Positions 45,187 to 56,170 of a stretch of 64,000 bases of DNA are shown here, one piece after another. The stretch lies in NCBI RefSeq assembly GCF_024346755.1, contig NZ_AP024861.1, forward strand, positions 496,001 to 560,000. The letters run 5' to 3'. A model generated the notes under the pieces. That model was not told where the DNA came from and did no database searches. It was given only the letters and a program-made list of their open reading frames with translations. A program made the translations under genes and the position numbers. How positions within the stretch are numbered: position 1 is the first letter of the stretch; each line of letters begins with the position of its first letter. The DNA comes from Vibrio aerogenes (GTDB lineage: Bacteria > Pseudomonadota > Gammaproteobacteria > Enterobacterales > Vibrionaceae).

Positions 45187-47469
45187 ATGGATCAACGCCG
45201 TCTAATTATTATTTCCGGTATTGTTCAGGGAGTTGGTTTCCGCCCTTTTATTTACCAGCTGGCTACGAAGTATGCTTTGTCCGGATGGGTTAATAATGAT
45301 TCTGGTGGCGTTCAGATTGATGTTCAGGGGACACCGGATAATATTGAATCATTTTCACAGCATATCATCAGCAATCCGCCTGTTTTAGCGAGGATTGATG
45401 CATTCAATAGTTCTGATCTGAGCCCGGTTGAACGGGATGGATTTTATATCCATCATAGTCATCGTGAACAGGATATCTCAGTTTTTATTACGCCGGATCA
45501 GTCTGTATGCCACGAGTGTCTGGAGGAGTTACGTCATCCTCAGTCACGCTATTATCAATATCCGTTTACAAATTGTACAAACTGTGGTCCCAGATATACG
45601 ATCATTGAGCAATTACCCTATGATCGTTGCAATACGTCAATGACACAATTTGAGATGTGCCCCGAATGTCGGCAGTCATATCAAAACCCTTTGGACCGGC
45701 GTTATCATGCTCAGCCGGTCAGTTGTGCTCAATGTGGTCCTTCGGTTAGCTTGCTTGACCCATCCATGAGAGAAATCTCATCCGGGCAGGATGCGATTTC
45801 CATAACCGCGCAATTGTTATCACAGGGAAAGATAGTCGCCATCAAAGGAATTGGTGGTTTTCATCTGGTCTGTGATGCTCTCTGTAAAGATGCGGTCATT
45901 CATTTGAGAGAGCTTAAACATCGTCACCTGAAGCCATTCGCAGTTATGGCAGAAAATATATTAGCAGCAGAAGAATATGTGACCGGGAGTCCCCCGGAAT
46001 GGGCTGCATTGTCATCTTCTGTCGCACCGATTGTATTAATGAAACGGAAAAACAATGCCCGGTTAGTTTCTGAAGTTGCGCCTGTCGGGCCATATATAGG
46101 TATGATGCTGCCATATACACCGCTGCATGTTCTATTGTTCGATGCATTGAAATCAATGAATGCAACACATCTTTTAGTCATGACAAGTGCCAATCGCAGT
46201 GGCTTACCTTTAGCGATTCATCGCGATGAGATTGAAAATCAGTTTGGTCAGTCCCTTGATGGCATTCTTGACCATAATCGCCCGATCGTTCATCCGTGTG
46301 ACGATAGCCTGGTTCACTTTGCCGGAGAGCATGTCCGGGTTATCCGGATGGCCAGAGGTTATGCACCATTGAGTCTTAAAACAGATTATGCAGGTCAGAC
46401 TTTGTTGGGGATGGGGGCACAACAAAAAGCAACCATTGCGCTGGCAACTCAGGGACAGTGGTTTTTATCTCCTCACATTGGTGATACTGACAATCTGGAT
46501 ATTCAGACCAGATACCAGCAGGTTACACATGATTTCCTGTCTGTGTATCAATGTCAGCCATCGGCTTATATTCATGATAAACATCCGGGATATTTTTCAT
46601 CGCAACTTGTCTCTGAAACAAAGAAACCGCATCAGGCTATTCAACATCATTATGCACATATTTTGGCTGTGATGGCTGAACATGGTCTGGAGGACAAAGT
46701 CATTGGCTTCGCTTTTGATGGCACGGGGTGGGGAGATGATGAAACAGTATGGGGCGGTGAAGTTATTTTAGCTGATACACAAGGGTTTCAAAGATGTGGA
46801 CATTTACGTCCATTCCGGTTAATTGGCGGAGAAAAAGCGATTCGTGAGCCGGCAAGGTTACTGTTTGCGATGTTGCTTGAATGCTATTCCCCTGATGAAA
46901 TAAAAATGCTGAAACATCCGGCTTTTGCACATTGGTCTGACGTTTATTTTCAGAACCTGTACCAGCTTTGGGCCTCAGGCAGTCATTCTCCCTATTGCAC
47001 TTCTGTGGGCCGGTTATTTGATGTCTGGGCCTGCTTGCTTTTGCTCATAGAAAATGTCGATTTTGAAGGAGAAAGCGGGTTAAGGATCGAAGATGCAGCC
47101 AGCCGGGCTTCTGTATCTGATATGACTTTAAAACTCGCTTTTCCCTGGACAGAGTCACAGGTTTTAGACTGGGAACCAGCCTTGGTGACTTGCATTGAAC
47201 AGCGAATCTGGGTGCAGCAATCCGGAGATGTTAGGGCTTGTCTGGGGCTAATTCAGGGGCTTGTCGCCGCTATCATTCAGATGGCAGAAAATTTTCACAT
47301 GTATCCGGCTGTGTTATCTGGTGGCGTATTTCAAAACCGGTTAATCATGGATTCATTATGGCAGCAATGGCCTTCTGAAATACAACCTTTTTATAGTGGA
47401 GAATTGATTCCCGTAAATGATGGTGGTATCGCTGCCGGGCAGGTTTGGTATGGCATGCACCAGATTTGA
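45187..47469 (+). CDS. hypF: Hydrogenase maturation carbamoyltransferase
   Basis: HypF makes the cyanide ligands of the NiFe active site from carbamoyl phosphate, passing a carbamoyl group to HypE. The 760-residue protein has an N-terminal acylphosphatase domain (SGIVQGVGFRPFIYQLA, about 8-90) and zinc-finger pairs (CHECLEEL...CTNCGP, CPECRQSY...CAQCGP). A YrdC-like domain follows (VAIKGIGGFHLVCDA), then the C-terminal Kae1-like domain (QHHYAHILAVMAEH, GFAFDGTGWGDDETVWGGE, SGGVFQNRLI). All modules are intact. It starts a hypFCDEAB set. Confidence 0.95.
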   Translation: MDQRRLIIISGIVQGVGFRPFIYQLATKYALSGWVNNDSGGVQIDVQGTPDNIESFSQHIISNPPVLARIDAFNSSDLSPVERDGFYIHHSHREQDISVFITPDQSVCHECLEELRHPQSRYYQYPFTNCTNCGPRYTIIEQLPYDRCNTSMTQFEMCPECRQSYQNPLDRRYHAQPVSCAQCGPSVSLLDPSMREISSGQDAISITAQLLSQGKIVAIKGIGGFHLVCDALCKDAVIHLRELKHRHLKPFAVMAENILAAEEYVTGSPPEWAALSSSVAPIVLMKRKNNARLVSEVAPVGPYIGMMLPYTPLHVLLFDALKSMNATHLLVMTSANRSGLPLAIHRDEIENQFGQSLDGILDHNRPIVHPCDDSLVHFAGEHVRVIRMARGYAPLSLKTDYAGQTLLGMGAQQKATIALATQGQWFLSPHIGDTDNLDIQTRYQQVTHDFLSVYQCQPSAYIHDKHPGYFSSQLVSETKKPHQAIQHHYAHILAVMAEHGLEDKVIGFAFDGTGWGDDETVWGGEVILADTQGFQRCGHLRPFRLIGGEKAIREPARLLFAMLLECYSPDEIKMLKHPAFAHWSDVYFQNLYQLWASGSHSPYCTSVGRLFDVWACLLLLIENVDFEGESGLRIEDAASRASVSDMTLKLAFPWTESQVLDWEPALVTCIEQRIWVQQSGDVRACLGLIQGLVAAIIQMAENFHMYPAVLSGGVFQNRLIMDSLWQQWPSEIQPFYSGELIPVNDGGIAAGQVWYGMHQI

Positions 47470-47598
47470 ACCGCCAATTTACTGTGATCCATATCATCTG
47501 GTGACAGGTTGTATTGCGCTATGTTACACAGAGATGATGGCTTGGGCCGACTTATTACAGCCAGGGTCAACAGACCCTAATGATTTGAGAGAGAAATT

Positions 47599-47850
47599 AT
47601 GTGTTTATGCATTCCTTCCTGTGTTATTGAGGTCAGGCCAGACACACAAACTGCTTTAGTAGAAACTATGGGAGTTGTGAAAGAAGTAAGTACTCATCTT
47701 ATTGCTGAGCCTGTTCATGTTGGTGAACACCTGTTAATTCATGTTGGCTTTGCAATTAGCAAAATCGATCAGGAAGAAGCAAGAAAAAGTCTCGAGACGT
47801 ATCAGAAATTAATGGACGAAATCGATCCGGAACAAGCATGGATTGGTTAA
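47599..47850 (+). CDS. hypC: HypC/HybG hydrogenase assembly chaperone
   Basis: HypC binds HypD and the hydrogenase large-subunit precursor and carries the Fe(CN)2CO group. The 83-residue protein has the essential N-terminal MCLCIPS (Cys2 after Met removal) and the conserved small beta-barrel. The later part (HVGEHLLIHVGFAISKIDQE) is typical. GAGAGAAATT gives the ribosome site. It lies 129 bases after hypF, a spacer with small hairpins but no clear promoter. Confidence 0.93.
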   Translation: MCLCIPSCVIEVRPDTQTALVETMGVVKEVSTHLIAEPVHVGEHLLIHVGFAISKIDQEEARKSLETYQKLMDEIDPEQAWIG

Positions 47851-47856
47851 TGAGTG

Positions 47857-48996
47857 ATGTTGAATAAATCTAAAAAATTATATCAGGACTTTCGTGCACC
47901 AAGAGCGGTAAAAACGCTGGCTGAAGAGATTAAGCGACAAGCGGAAAAGCTGACGCAGCCACTGTATATGATGGAAGTGTGTGGCGGTCATACCCACACC
48001 ATCATGAAGTATGGGCTAAAGTCTTTACTGCCGGAGCATCTGAATTTTATTCATGGTCCGGGGTGTCCGGTCTGTATTATGCCGAAAGAGCGTATTGACC
48101 ATGCAACAACACTGGCGATGCATGAAGGTGTGATTGTCGTGACTCTTGGCGATATGATTCGGGTGCCTGGTTCACGGGAATCATTGGGGCAATGCAGAGC
48201 ACGTGGTGGTTCGGTAGAAGCGATTTATGACCCGATGGATGCACTGACTATCGCAAGAGAAAATCCCGACATGCAGGTTGTCTATTTTGCGATAGGGTTT
48301 GAAACCACCACACCAATGACAGCCGTTTTAGTTCAACTGGCAGAAAAACAGCAGATTAATAATTTATATTTTCATATTAACCATGTACTTGTGCCCCCGG
48401 CAATGCATGCTGTGATGAATACTGAGCAATCTTTGGTGAACGCTTTTATTGGCCCATCTCATGTGAGTGTGATTACCGGATCATCAATCTATCAGCCCAT
48501 CGTTGACCAATATAATACACCGGTCGTTGTTTCTGGCTTTGAACCTGCGGATGTACTCGAATCTGTTTTGATGCTGGTGAGGCAGGTGGCTGACGGTCGT
48601 TCCGAATTAGAAAACCAGTATACCCGGGCCGTCTCATCATATGGAAACCTTGCTGCAAAGCGGTTAACTGACGATGTGTTTGAGGTGCGGGAATCTTTTA
48701 ACTGGCGGGGGTTAGGCACGATTCCGGATTCTGCGCTCAGACTGGGTGCTGATTTTTCCGGCAGAGATGCAGAAGTTATTTTTGGGCCTGTTTTGCCAAC
48801 CAAGGAAATTCCGGATCATAAGGTTTGCCGTTGTGGAGATATCCTGAGAGGACTGGCGGGTCCGGAGGACTGTAAAGTATTCGGCAAGGCATGTCGGCCT
48901 GACCGGCCGATGGGTAGCTGTATGGTCAGCTCTGAAGGTGCATGTAATGCCTACTACAGGTATGGTGGTTTAGAGGAAATCAATATTTATGAATAA
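47857..48996 (+). CDS. hypD: Hydrogenase maturation factor HypD
   Basis: HypD is a [4Fe-4S] scaffold on which the Fe(CN)2CO unit is assembled with HypC. I start it at the ATG at 47857; an in-frame GTG three bases earlier is possible. It has about 379 residues. The Cys motifs are in place: MEVCGGHTHTIMKYG, IHGPGCPVCIMPKE (Cys of the active disulfide), YFAIGFETTTPMTA and the C-terminal cluster ligands CRCGDILRG, CKVFGKAC and GSCMVSSEGAC. Its stop lies inside hypE (8-base overlap), so the two are coupled. Confidence 0.95.
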   Translation: MLNKSKKLYQDFRAPRAVKTLAEEIKRQAEKLTQPLYMMEVCGGHTHTIMKYGLKSLLPEHLNFIHGPGCPVCIMPKERIDHATTLAMHEGVIVVTLGDMIRVPGSRESLGQCRARGGSVEAIYDPMDALTIARENPDMQVVYFAIGFETTTPMTAVLVQLAEKQQINNLYFHINHVLVPPAMHAVMNTEQSLVNAFIGPSHVSVITGSSIYQPIVDQYNTPVVVSGFEPADVLESVLMLVRQVADGRSELENQYTRAVSSYGNLAAKRLTDDVFEVRESFNWRGLGTIPDSALRLGADFSGRDAEVIFGPVLPTKEIPDHKVCRCGDILRGLAGPEDCKVFGKACRPDRPMGSCMVSSEGACNAYYRYGGLEEINIYE

Positions 48997-49990
48997 TCAG
49001 AATTTTATTCAGCTCAGTCATGGTGGCGGTGGCCTGGAAACAAACCAGCTGATCCAACATTTGTTTTTCAGATACTTTGGTAATGACATTTTAAACCGTA
49101 ATGAGGATGCAGCAACTTTATCGTTCCAGGGGCCGGTGGCTATGACAACCGACAGTTTCACGGTTTCCCCTTTATTTTTTACGGGCGGCAATATCGGCAC
49201 ACTGGCTGTTGCCGGAACATGTAATGATCTGGCAATGGTCGGTGCAAAGCCGCAATATCTGAGCTGCAGTTTTATGATTGAAGAAGGGATGGCATTGAGT
49301 GAACTGGAAAGTGTGGTGGCTTCAATGTCAGATACGATGAATCAGACAGGAAGTCTGATTGTCTGTGGTGATACGAAAGTTGTTCCCAAAGGCGCTGTAG
49401 ACAAATTATTCATCAATACGACAGGTGTAGGGGAAATTTTACGCGAAAACATTTCTGCACATCAGATCAAACCCGGAGATGTAATTTTAGTCTCGCGGGA
49501 TATTGGTCGTCACGGCGCCTGTATCCTTGCAGCCAGAGAATCTTTGCGTTTAGAACAACCCATTGAGAGTGATTGTGCTGTGCTATGGCCAGTCGTTGAG
49601 GAATTACTGAAACAGCAGGTCGAATTACATGCCATGCGTGATGCGACCCGTGGGGGGCTTGCTGCTGTATTGAATGAGTGGTGTCAGACCTCCGGGATTC
49701 AAATGGCATTAGAAGAATCTGCAATTCCCGTCGATGATAGTGTTCGTGGTTTGTGTGAATTATTTGGTTTTGAACCCTATGACCTGGCAAATGAAGGAAG
49801 CTTTGTTTTAGCGGTTCCGGAGCGACATGCACAGAAGGCACTTGATGTGTTGCAGCAGTTTCATTCTGAGGCGGCCTTGATCGGACAGGTTTCAGCCGGC
49901 ACAACAAACAGACCAGTGCTCCACTCGCCATGGGGAAGCCGTCGTTATCTGGATTTTCCGGCGGGAGAGTTATTGCCCAGAATTTGTTGA
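48989..49990 (+). CDS. hypE: Hydrogenase expression/formation protein HypE
   Basis: HypE dehydrates the carbamoyl group on its C-terminal Cys to a thiocyanate, giving the CN ligands. The 333-residue protein ends PRIC, the obligatory reactive cysteine. The PurM-like ATP-binding fold is seen in LSHGGGGLETNQLIQ, MTTDSFTVSPLFFTGGNIG and VCGDTKVVPKG, and later in HAMRDATRGGLAAVLNEW. It overlaps hypD by eight bases and is followed closely by hypA. Confidence 0.96.
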   Translation: MNNQNFIQLSHGGGGLETNQLIQHLFFRYFGNDILNRNEDAATLSFQGPVAMTTDSFTVSPLFFTGGNIGTLAVAGTCNDLAMVGAKPQYLSCSFMIEEGMALSELESVVASMSDTMNQTGSLIVCGDTKVVPKGAVDKLFINTTGVGEILRENISAHQIKPGDVILVSRDIGRHGACILAARESLRLEQPIESDCAVLWPVVEELLKQQVELHAMRDATRGGLAAVLNEWCQTSGIQMALEESAIPVDDSVRGLCELFGFEPYDLANEGSFVLAVPERHAQKALDVLQQFHSEAALIGQVSAGTTNRPVLHSPWGSRRYLDFPAGELLPRIC

Positions 49991-50002
49991 GGTATACGAA
50001 AT

Positions 50003-50344
50003 ATGCATGAGCTATCTATTAGCCTGAGAACGGTTGATATTGTCGTGGAACAGGCAAAGAAACATCATTTCCGTAAAGTTACAGCGATGACTCTGGGGAT
50101 TGGTTCATTATCGTGTATTGAGCCGGAAGCGCTGAGAGTCGGTATTGAATTTGCCAGCAGAGAAACCATAGCTGAAAGTGCCAGAGTGCAACTTGATATG
50201 ATTCCGGCAACAGCATGGTGTCATCAATGCCAGAAAAAAACGGAGATTCATTCCTACCTTTCAAGCTGCCCATATTGTAATAGTGAGCAGCTCAGGATTG
50301 AGACCGGCGAAGAATTAAAAATTAAGAGTATAGAGGCAGAATAA
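50003..50344 (+). CDS. hypA: Hydrogenase nickel insertion protein HypA
   Basis: HypA delivers nickel to the hydrogenase large subunit, with HypB. The 113-residue protein begins MHELS, whose N-terminus and His2 bind Ni2+. The zinc site is CHQCQKK...CPYCNSEQL (two CxxC). The order hypE-hypA-hypB differs from the E. coli order hypABCDE. It is two bases before hypB. Confidence 0.94.
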   Translation: MHELSISLRTVDIVVEQAKKHHFRKVTAMTLGIGSLSCIEPEALRVGIEFASRETIAESARVQLDMIPATAWCHQCQKKTEIHSYLSSCPYCNSEQLRIETGEELKIKSIEAE

Positions 50345-50346
50345 AA

Positions 50347-51327
50347 ATGTGTAGTGTTTGCGGCTGCGGTGATAGCCATATTGAAGCACATGATCATCAC
50401 GATCATGATCACCATCATCACGCTCATCATGAGCCTGTTCACCATCACGCTCAGCCACAACAAGCGAGCGTACATCATCACTATTACCACCATGGTGATG
50501 TTCACCATCATGTGCATTATCATGGTGTTGAGCAAAAGGAAAGTTCATCCCCATCCTCAGGCCATCACCACCATCATGAACCAGAAAAAACACAACAGGG
50601 TGATCTTCACTATGGTCAGGGTGCGGCCCAAACCCATGTTTCCGGGGTGTCACAACGTCAGCTCCTGACTCTGGAGCAAGATATTCTGGGGCATAATAAT
50701 CATATTGCTGAACATAACAGGAGTCATTTTACACAGCATCATCAACTTGTTCTGAATCTGATGTCGAGCCCCGGTTCAGGGAAAACGACTTTGCTGGTCG
50801 ATACACTAAACCGGCTAAAATCCAGCTGTCATTGTGCGGTTATTGAAGGTGATCAGCAAACCAGTCAGGATGCGGATCGTATCCGGGCAACAGATATTCC
50901 CGCGATTCAGGTGAACACAGGAAAAGGCTGTCATCTGGATGCAGATATGATTCATCAGGCATATCATGAGCTGGAGATGAAAGAATCCGGTATTTTGTTT
51001 ATTGAAAATGTCGGAAATCTGGTTTGTCCTGCGAGTTTTGATTTAGGAGAACATTTCAAGGTGACGATCCTGTCTGTCACTGAGGGCGCTGATAAGCCAC
51101 TGAAGTATCCGAATATGTTTGCTGCCTCTCAACTTATGATCATTAATAAAATTGATCTGTTGCCATACGTTAATTTTGATTTGGATGCATGTATTGATCA
51201 TGCCAGGAGGATTAACCCCAATATTCAGATTATTCAGCTCTCTGCGACAACGGGTGAAGGGATGGATGAGTGGTTACAGTGGTTGAGTACCCGGCAGGAA
51301 ATCCTTCAGGCTCAATCAGAGAATTGA
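50347..51327 (+). CDS. hypB: Hydrogenase nickel incorporation GTPase HypB, His-rich form
   Basis: HypB is a SIMIBI-class GTPase that stores and loads nickel. The 326-residue protein starts MCSVCGCG, the high-affinity nickel site of the CxxCGCG type. Then comes a very His-rich region: I count 29 His within residues 11-77. The G domain has Walker A SPGSGKTT at about 141-148, EGDQQTSQDADRI, ENVGNLVCP and NKIDLLPY. The His-rich stretch resembles nickel-storing HypB proteins of other bacteria and is richer than in E. coli HypB. It is the last gene of the hyp set. Confidence 0.95.
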   Translation: MCSVCGCGDSHIEAHDHHDHDHHHHAHHEPVHHHAQPQQASVHHHYYHHGDVHHHVHYHGVEQKESSSPSSGHHHHHEPEKTQQGDLHYGQGAAQTHVSGVSQRQLLTLEQDILGHNNHIAEHNRSHFTQHHQLVLNLMSSPGSGKTTLLVDTLNRLKSSCHCAVIEGDQQTSQDADRIRATDIPAIQVNTGKGCHLDADMIHQAYHELEMKESGILFIENVGNLVCPASFDLGEHFKVTILSVTEGADKPLKYPNMFAASQLMIINKIDLLPYVNFDLDACIDHARRINPNIQIIQLSATTGEGMDEWLQWLSTRQEILQAQSEN

Positions 51328-51404
51328 AAATATCCGGAAGCTTCCCGAGATGTATCAGGTGTCCTGGATTATAATCACAGGTAATATGTGATCTATGTGA
51401 TTTT

Positions 51405-51432
51405 AATAGCTGCTGTTCCGGCAGCTATTTTT
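51405..51432 (+). terminator. Intrinsic terminator of the hyp operon
   Basis: AATAGCTGC (51405-51413) and GCAGCTATT (51421-51429) pair perfectly around a 7-base loop and run into a T-run. It closes the formate/hydrogenase island before csrD. Confidence 0.88.
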
Positions 51433-51513
51433 ATATCATGATACGATACTTTTCCGGTTGAAAAAGTATCGTGCCAAAAGGAATCGGGTGAATATAAAAG
51501 GAATTTGCTATTC

Positions 51514-53523
51514 ATGAGATACACACCAACAATCAAACTGAGTACGCGTTTGGTTGCTTTTGTTACAATGATCGTGACCTGTGCGATGTTTATTTTGTTT
51601 GTTGGAGGAAGTTTATCTTTCCAGCAACTGGGACGCCAGTATCTGAACCATTACCTGAATGGCATTGTTGATGTGATTGATCAGGAAATGGAAACGGCAG
51701 ATTCAACTGAGGCAATGAAGCATTGGCTTCCCAAGCTGCTACAGGCCAGTAATATCGTCGAAATGAAATTGAATTCAAAGGCCGGCACGCTATATCACTT
51801 TCAAAGTACTAAACAGCAATATATTGATGAGGAACGATTTTATCTAATCGATCTCCCGCTGAAGCGCAATCAGGGCTATACACTTCATTTTAAAATCCTT
51901 CCGCCTTATGTTGGTTTTACATACTCATTTAGTGCGATGTGGTCGACAACTCTTGCGATCGTATTAATTATTTTTTGTCTGATTCGGGGAGTCAGATGGC
52001 TTCAGGCCCAGTTACTGGGATCTGAATTACTGGAAGAGCGCGGCAGAATGATATTAGCCGGTCAGGTGGAACGTTTCGCAAAAGGTGACTCAAGGGAGTG
52101 GCCATATACGGTCAGTGAAGCTTTAGATCGGTTAATTGAAGAGTTAAGGGATGCACGTCAGGAAAGAAGTCGTTTTGATACTTTTATCCGTACTCAGACT
52201 TTTTTAGATCAACTCACCGGTACGGCAAACAGAGTTCTCTTTGATAATAAACTGGAATCATCTTTGCTCGAAGGAGGAGCAAGTGGTGGACTTTTGATGA
52301 TCTGTATTGAGGATCTGGATGAAGCGACAGAAGAAAATGACAAAACAGATGTTGACGCCTTGATTGTAAATGTCGGTGAATGTATTTCCAACATTATTCA
52401 ACGTTACCCGGATGGAATCTTGTCACGGTATTACGAATCTGTTTTTGTTGTGCTGATTCCTCATCAGGGGCCGAAAGAGGTGTCGTCTGTTGCTGTTCAA
52501 TGTCTTAAAGCGATCAATAAAATTGTGCCTCCGGCACCAATGGATAAAAGTAATTGGTGTCATATGGGGATCAGTATGTACAGTGAAGGTGACCGGAGAG
52601 GACGAATTCTTGATGAAGCAGAAATCGCGGTAAAATCTGCACGTTTAGAAGAAGTGAATGCCTGGAGTAGTTTTCATAAAGATAAATCCGATGATAATGA
52701 ACTCAGTAATGTCCGTTGGAGAACATTATTTGAAAAGTATTTGAACCCGGATAAAATACATTTGTTTGCGCAGGATTGTTATCTGACAGAAAACACCGGA
52801 CAGCCCCGCTCTATCCATAAAGAGATTTTTGTCCGTATTCCTGAAAATGGTCGTTACATTAAATTTTCCCGCTTTAGTTCAGCTATTGTTAATATTGGCT
52901 TTGAATCTGTATTAGATCGCTTGGTTTGTCAGTGTATGGTCCGTTATCTGGCCCGACAAAAAGATGACTCACAAGTTTACTCAATTAATTTGTATGTCAT
53001 TCCCTTTTCGAATCAACGTTACTTCAAGTGGTTCCGCTATTTACTGCTCGGCTTAACGCAAAAACAGCGCGCCCGTTTATGTTTTGAGTTTAATGAAAGT
53101 CAGCTGGTCAGGCATCTGGACTATATGCGGCCTGTGATCAGAATGATTTCTGGTTTTGGATGTAAGGTCATCGTCAGTGAAGCTGGCAGAATGATAGTAA
53201 GTACTCATTACATTAAAGACCTGAAAGTTGATTATCTGAAGTTGCACCGGAGCCTGGTGAAAAAAGTTGAGCACCGGCACGAAAATCAGCTCTTTGTGCG
53301 AAGTATGCTTGGGGTTTGCCGGGGCAGTGAAACAAAGGTGATTGCTGTTGGTGTTGAGTCGGAAGAGGAATGGGAAATTTTAAAATCTTTAGGGATTCAT
53401 GGTGCTCAGGGGCGCTTGTTTGCTCAGGAAAAGCAGTTGATACCTCCGCCTCAACCTGACATCAAGGTAAAACCCGGCAAAAGGAAACGCTGGAAAACCA
53501 GCTCAGTTGCTCATCACAAGTGA
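51514..53523 (+). CDS. csrD: RNase E specificity factor CsrD (MshH)
   Basis: CsrD promotes decay of CsrB/CsrC-type small RNAs by RNase E and so controls CsrA activity. It is a membrane protein with degenerate GGDEF and EAL domains. This 669-residue protein starts at the ATG at 51514 (AAGGA 12 bases upstream; the earlier TTG is too close to it). Two membrane helices (about 13-35 and 145-165) flank a periplasmic part. In the GGDEF domain the GGDEF motif is replaced by RYYES. In the EAL domain EAL is EIF-like. Both are expected to be inactive, as in E. coli CsrD. In V. cholerae the gene is called mshH. Confidence 0.9.
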   Translation: MRYTPTIKLSTRLVAFVTMIVTCAMFILFVGGSLSFQQLGRQYLNHYLNGIVDVIDQEMETADSTEAMKHWLPKLLQASNIVEMKLNSKAGTLYHFQSTKQQYIDEERFYLIDLPLKRNQGYTLHFKILPPYVGFTYSFSAMWSTTLAIVLIIFCLIRGVRWLQAQLLGSELLEERGRMILAGQVERFAKGDSREWPYTVSEALDRLIEELRDARQERSRFDTFIRTQTFLDQLTGTANRVLFDNKLESSLLEGGASGGLLMICIEDLDEATEENDKTDVDALIVNVGECISNIIQRYPDGILSRYYESVFVVLIPHQGPKEVSSVAVQCLKAINKIVPPAPMDKSNWCHMGISMYSEGDRRGRILDEAEIAVKSARLEEVNAWSSFHKDKSDDNELSNVRWRTLFEKYLNPDKIHLFAQDCYLTENTGQPRSIHKEIFVRIPENGRYIKFSRFSSAIVNIGFESVLDRLVCQCMVRYLARQKDDSQVYSINLYVIPFSNQRYFKWFRYLLLGLTQKQRARLCFEFNESQLVRHLDYMRPVIRMISGFGCKVIVSEAGRMIVSTHYIKDLKVDYLKLHRSLVKKVEHRHENQLFVRSMLGVCRGSETKVIAVGVESEEEWEILKSLGIHGAQGRLFAQEKQLIPPPQPDIKVKPGKRKRWKTSSVAHHK

Positions 53524-53583
53524 GTAAATAGTATTCAACTCATTCCCCCAGGATGATAAAAAAGTGCCAAACTTGGGGGATGA

Positions 53584-54756
<1,173 letters not shown>

Positions 54757-54804
54757 TGTCGAGTCTGAAGTAATGAAGATTCAACACAAAACAGGATGTG
54801 CAGC

Positions 54805-55692
54805 ATGAAGCCAATTTTTGGGCGCGGGCCGTCTCTTTCACTTCGCTTATTTTTTGCAGTTGTATTATCAGCCAGCCTCATGCTGGCTGATAACCGTTTA
54901 AATGCCTTTTCTCAGGTGCGTTATGTGCTGAACAGTGTCGTCGCTCCGATACAGTATGCAGCGAATTTACCCCGGGTTGTATTTGATGGGCTTTATGAAC
55001 GTTTGAATAGTTATCAGAACTTGCTGGAAGTCAACCGGCAGTTGAAAAAAGACGTTCTGACTCTGAAGAGTGATTTAGTCTTACTGAATCAGTATGAGGA
55101 GGAGAATCAGAGGCTCAGGAAACTGTTGGGATCATCCTTTGTCCGGGACGAGAAAAAAATGGTCACGGAGGTGATGGCTGTTGATACCTCTCCATATACA
55201 CATCAGGTTGTGATTGATAAAGGTAAAATCGACGGTGTTTATGAAGGCCAGCCAGTGATTAATGAGAAAGGTGTCGTTGGCCAGGTCACATTTGTTGCTG
55301 CGCATAACAGTCGGGTCTTACTGCTAATTGATGCCAACAGTGCGATTCCGGTCCAGGATTTAAGAAATGATATCCGCGTTATTGCGTCTGGAAATGGTCA
55401 GTCAGAATATATTCAACTAGAACATATTCCGGGAAGTACCGATATTGAAGAAGGGGACTTGTTGGCTTCTTCTGGTCTGGGTGGTGTTTATCCCGAAGGA
55501 TATCCGGTTGCAAGGGTGACAAGAGTTGATCGGGATACCCGCAGAGAATTTGCTGTGATTGAGGCTGTACCGGTTGTGGAATTTGATCGGTTACGTTATT
55601 TGTTGTTGGTATGGCCAAACGAGGAAAGGCAGCAAAAAGCAAGGTTATCCTCTCCTGAACAATTTGGTAAAGGGGAAAAGCATGGGGACTAG
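54805..55692 (+). CDS. mreC: Rod shape-determining protein MreC
   Basis: MreC is a single-span inner-membrane protein whose periplasmic part contacts the elongasome enzymes. I use the ATG at 54805, eight bases after AGGA; the earlier ATG at 54796 overlaps that site. The 295-residue product begins MKPIFGRGPSLSLRLF and has a membrane helix at about 12-30. A coiled coil follows (about 65-110, RQLKKDVLTLKSDLVLLNQY), then the beta domains (VVIDKGKIDGVYEGQPVINE). Its stop overlaps the start of mreD by 11 bases. Confidence 0.95.
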   Translation: MKPIFGRGPSLSLRLFFAVVLSASLMLADNRLNAFSQVRYVLNSVVAPIQYAANLPRVVFDGLYERLNSYQNLLEVNRQLKKDVLTLKSDLVLLNQYEEENQRLRKLLGSSFVRDEKKMVTEVMAVDTSPYTHQVVIDKGKIDGVYEGQPVINEKGVVGQVTFVAAHNSRVLLLIDANSAIPVQDLRNDIRVIASGNGQSEYIQLEHIPGSTDIEEGDLLASSGLGGVYPEGYPVARVTRVDRDTRREFAVIEAVPVVEFDRLRYLLLVWPNEERQQKARLSSPEQFGKGEKHGD

Positions 55693-56170
55693 TGTTTTTC
55701 GTGGCCATCTGGTGATTTGGGCCTCTTTTCTTTGTGCTCTGATTTTACAGACAATCCCCTGGCCCGGTACTTTGGATCTTCTTCGTCCGTCATGGATTTT
55801 ACTGATTGTTTGTTATTGGGTACTGGCATTGCCTCACCGGGTGAATGTCGGTACGGCTCTGATTCTCGGATTACTTTGGGATTTGATTTTAGGTTCGACA
55901 CTGGGAATCCGTGGCATGATGATGTCTGTTGTTGTGTATCTGGTTGCAATGAACTTTTTGATACTCAGGAATATGGCATTGTGGCAGCAGGCCGTGGTGA
56001 TGGGGCTGCTGACGATATTCCTGGATTTACTCATTTTTGCCGGAGAGTTTATGGTCCGGATGGTTGAATTCAATCCCTTATCGCTATGGAGTGGGGTTAT
56101 CAGCTGTGTTTTATGGCCCTGGATGTTTTTATTACTCCGCAGGGTGAGACGCTACTGGAATATCAAATGA
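55682..56170 (+). CDS. mreD: Rod shape-determining protein MreD
   Basis: MreD is the polytopic membrane partner of MreC and RodA. The 162-residue protein has about five membrane helices. The ATG at 55682 lies inside the mreC tail (11-base overlap). [20 protein letters not shown] is the family signature. Its stop TGA overlaps the ATG of maf (ATGA). Confidence 0.93.
   Translation: MGTSVFRGHLVIWASFLCALILQTIPWPGTLDLLRPSWILLIVCYWVLALPHRVNVGTALILGLLWDLILGSTLGIRGMMMSVVVYLVAMNFLILRNMALWQQAVVMGLLTIFLDLLIFAGEFMVRMVEFNPLSLWSGVISCVLWPWMFLLLRRVRRYWNIK

Noticed and set aside
47417..47659. 80-codon frame between hypF and hypC
   Set aside because: It overlaps the hypF end and the hypC start in another frame and lacks a ribosome site and family features.
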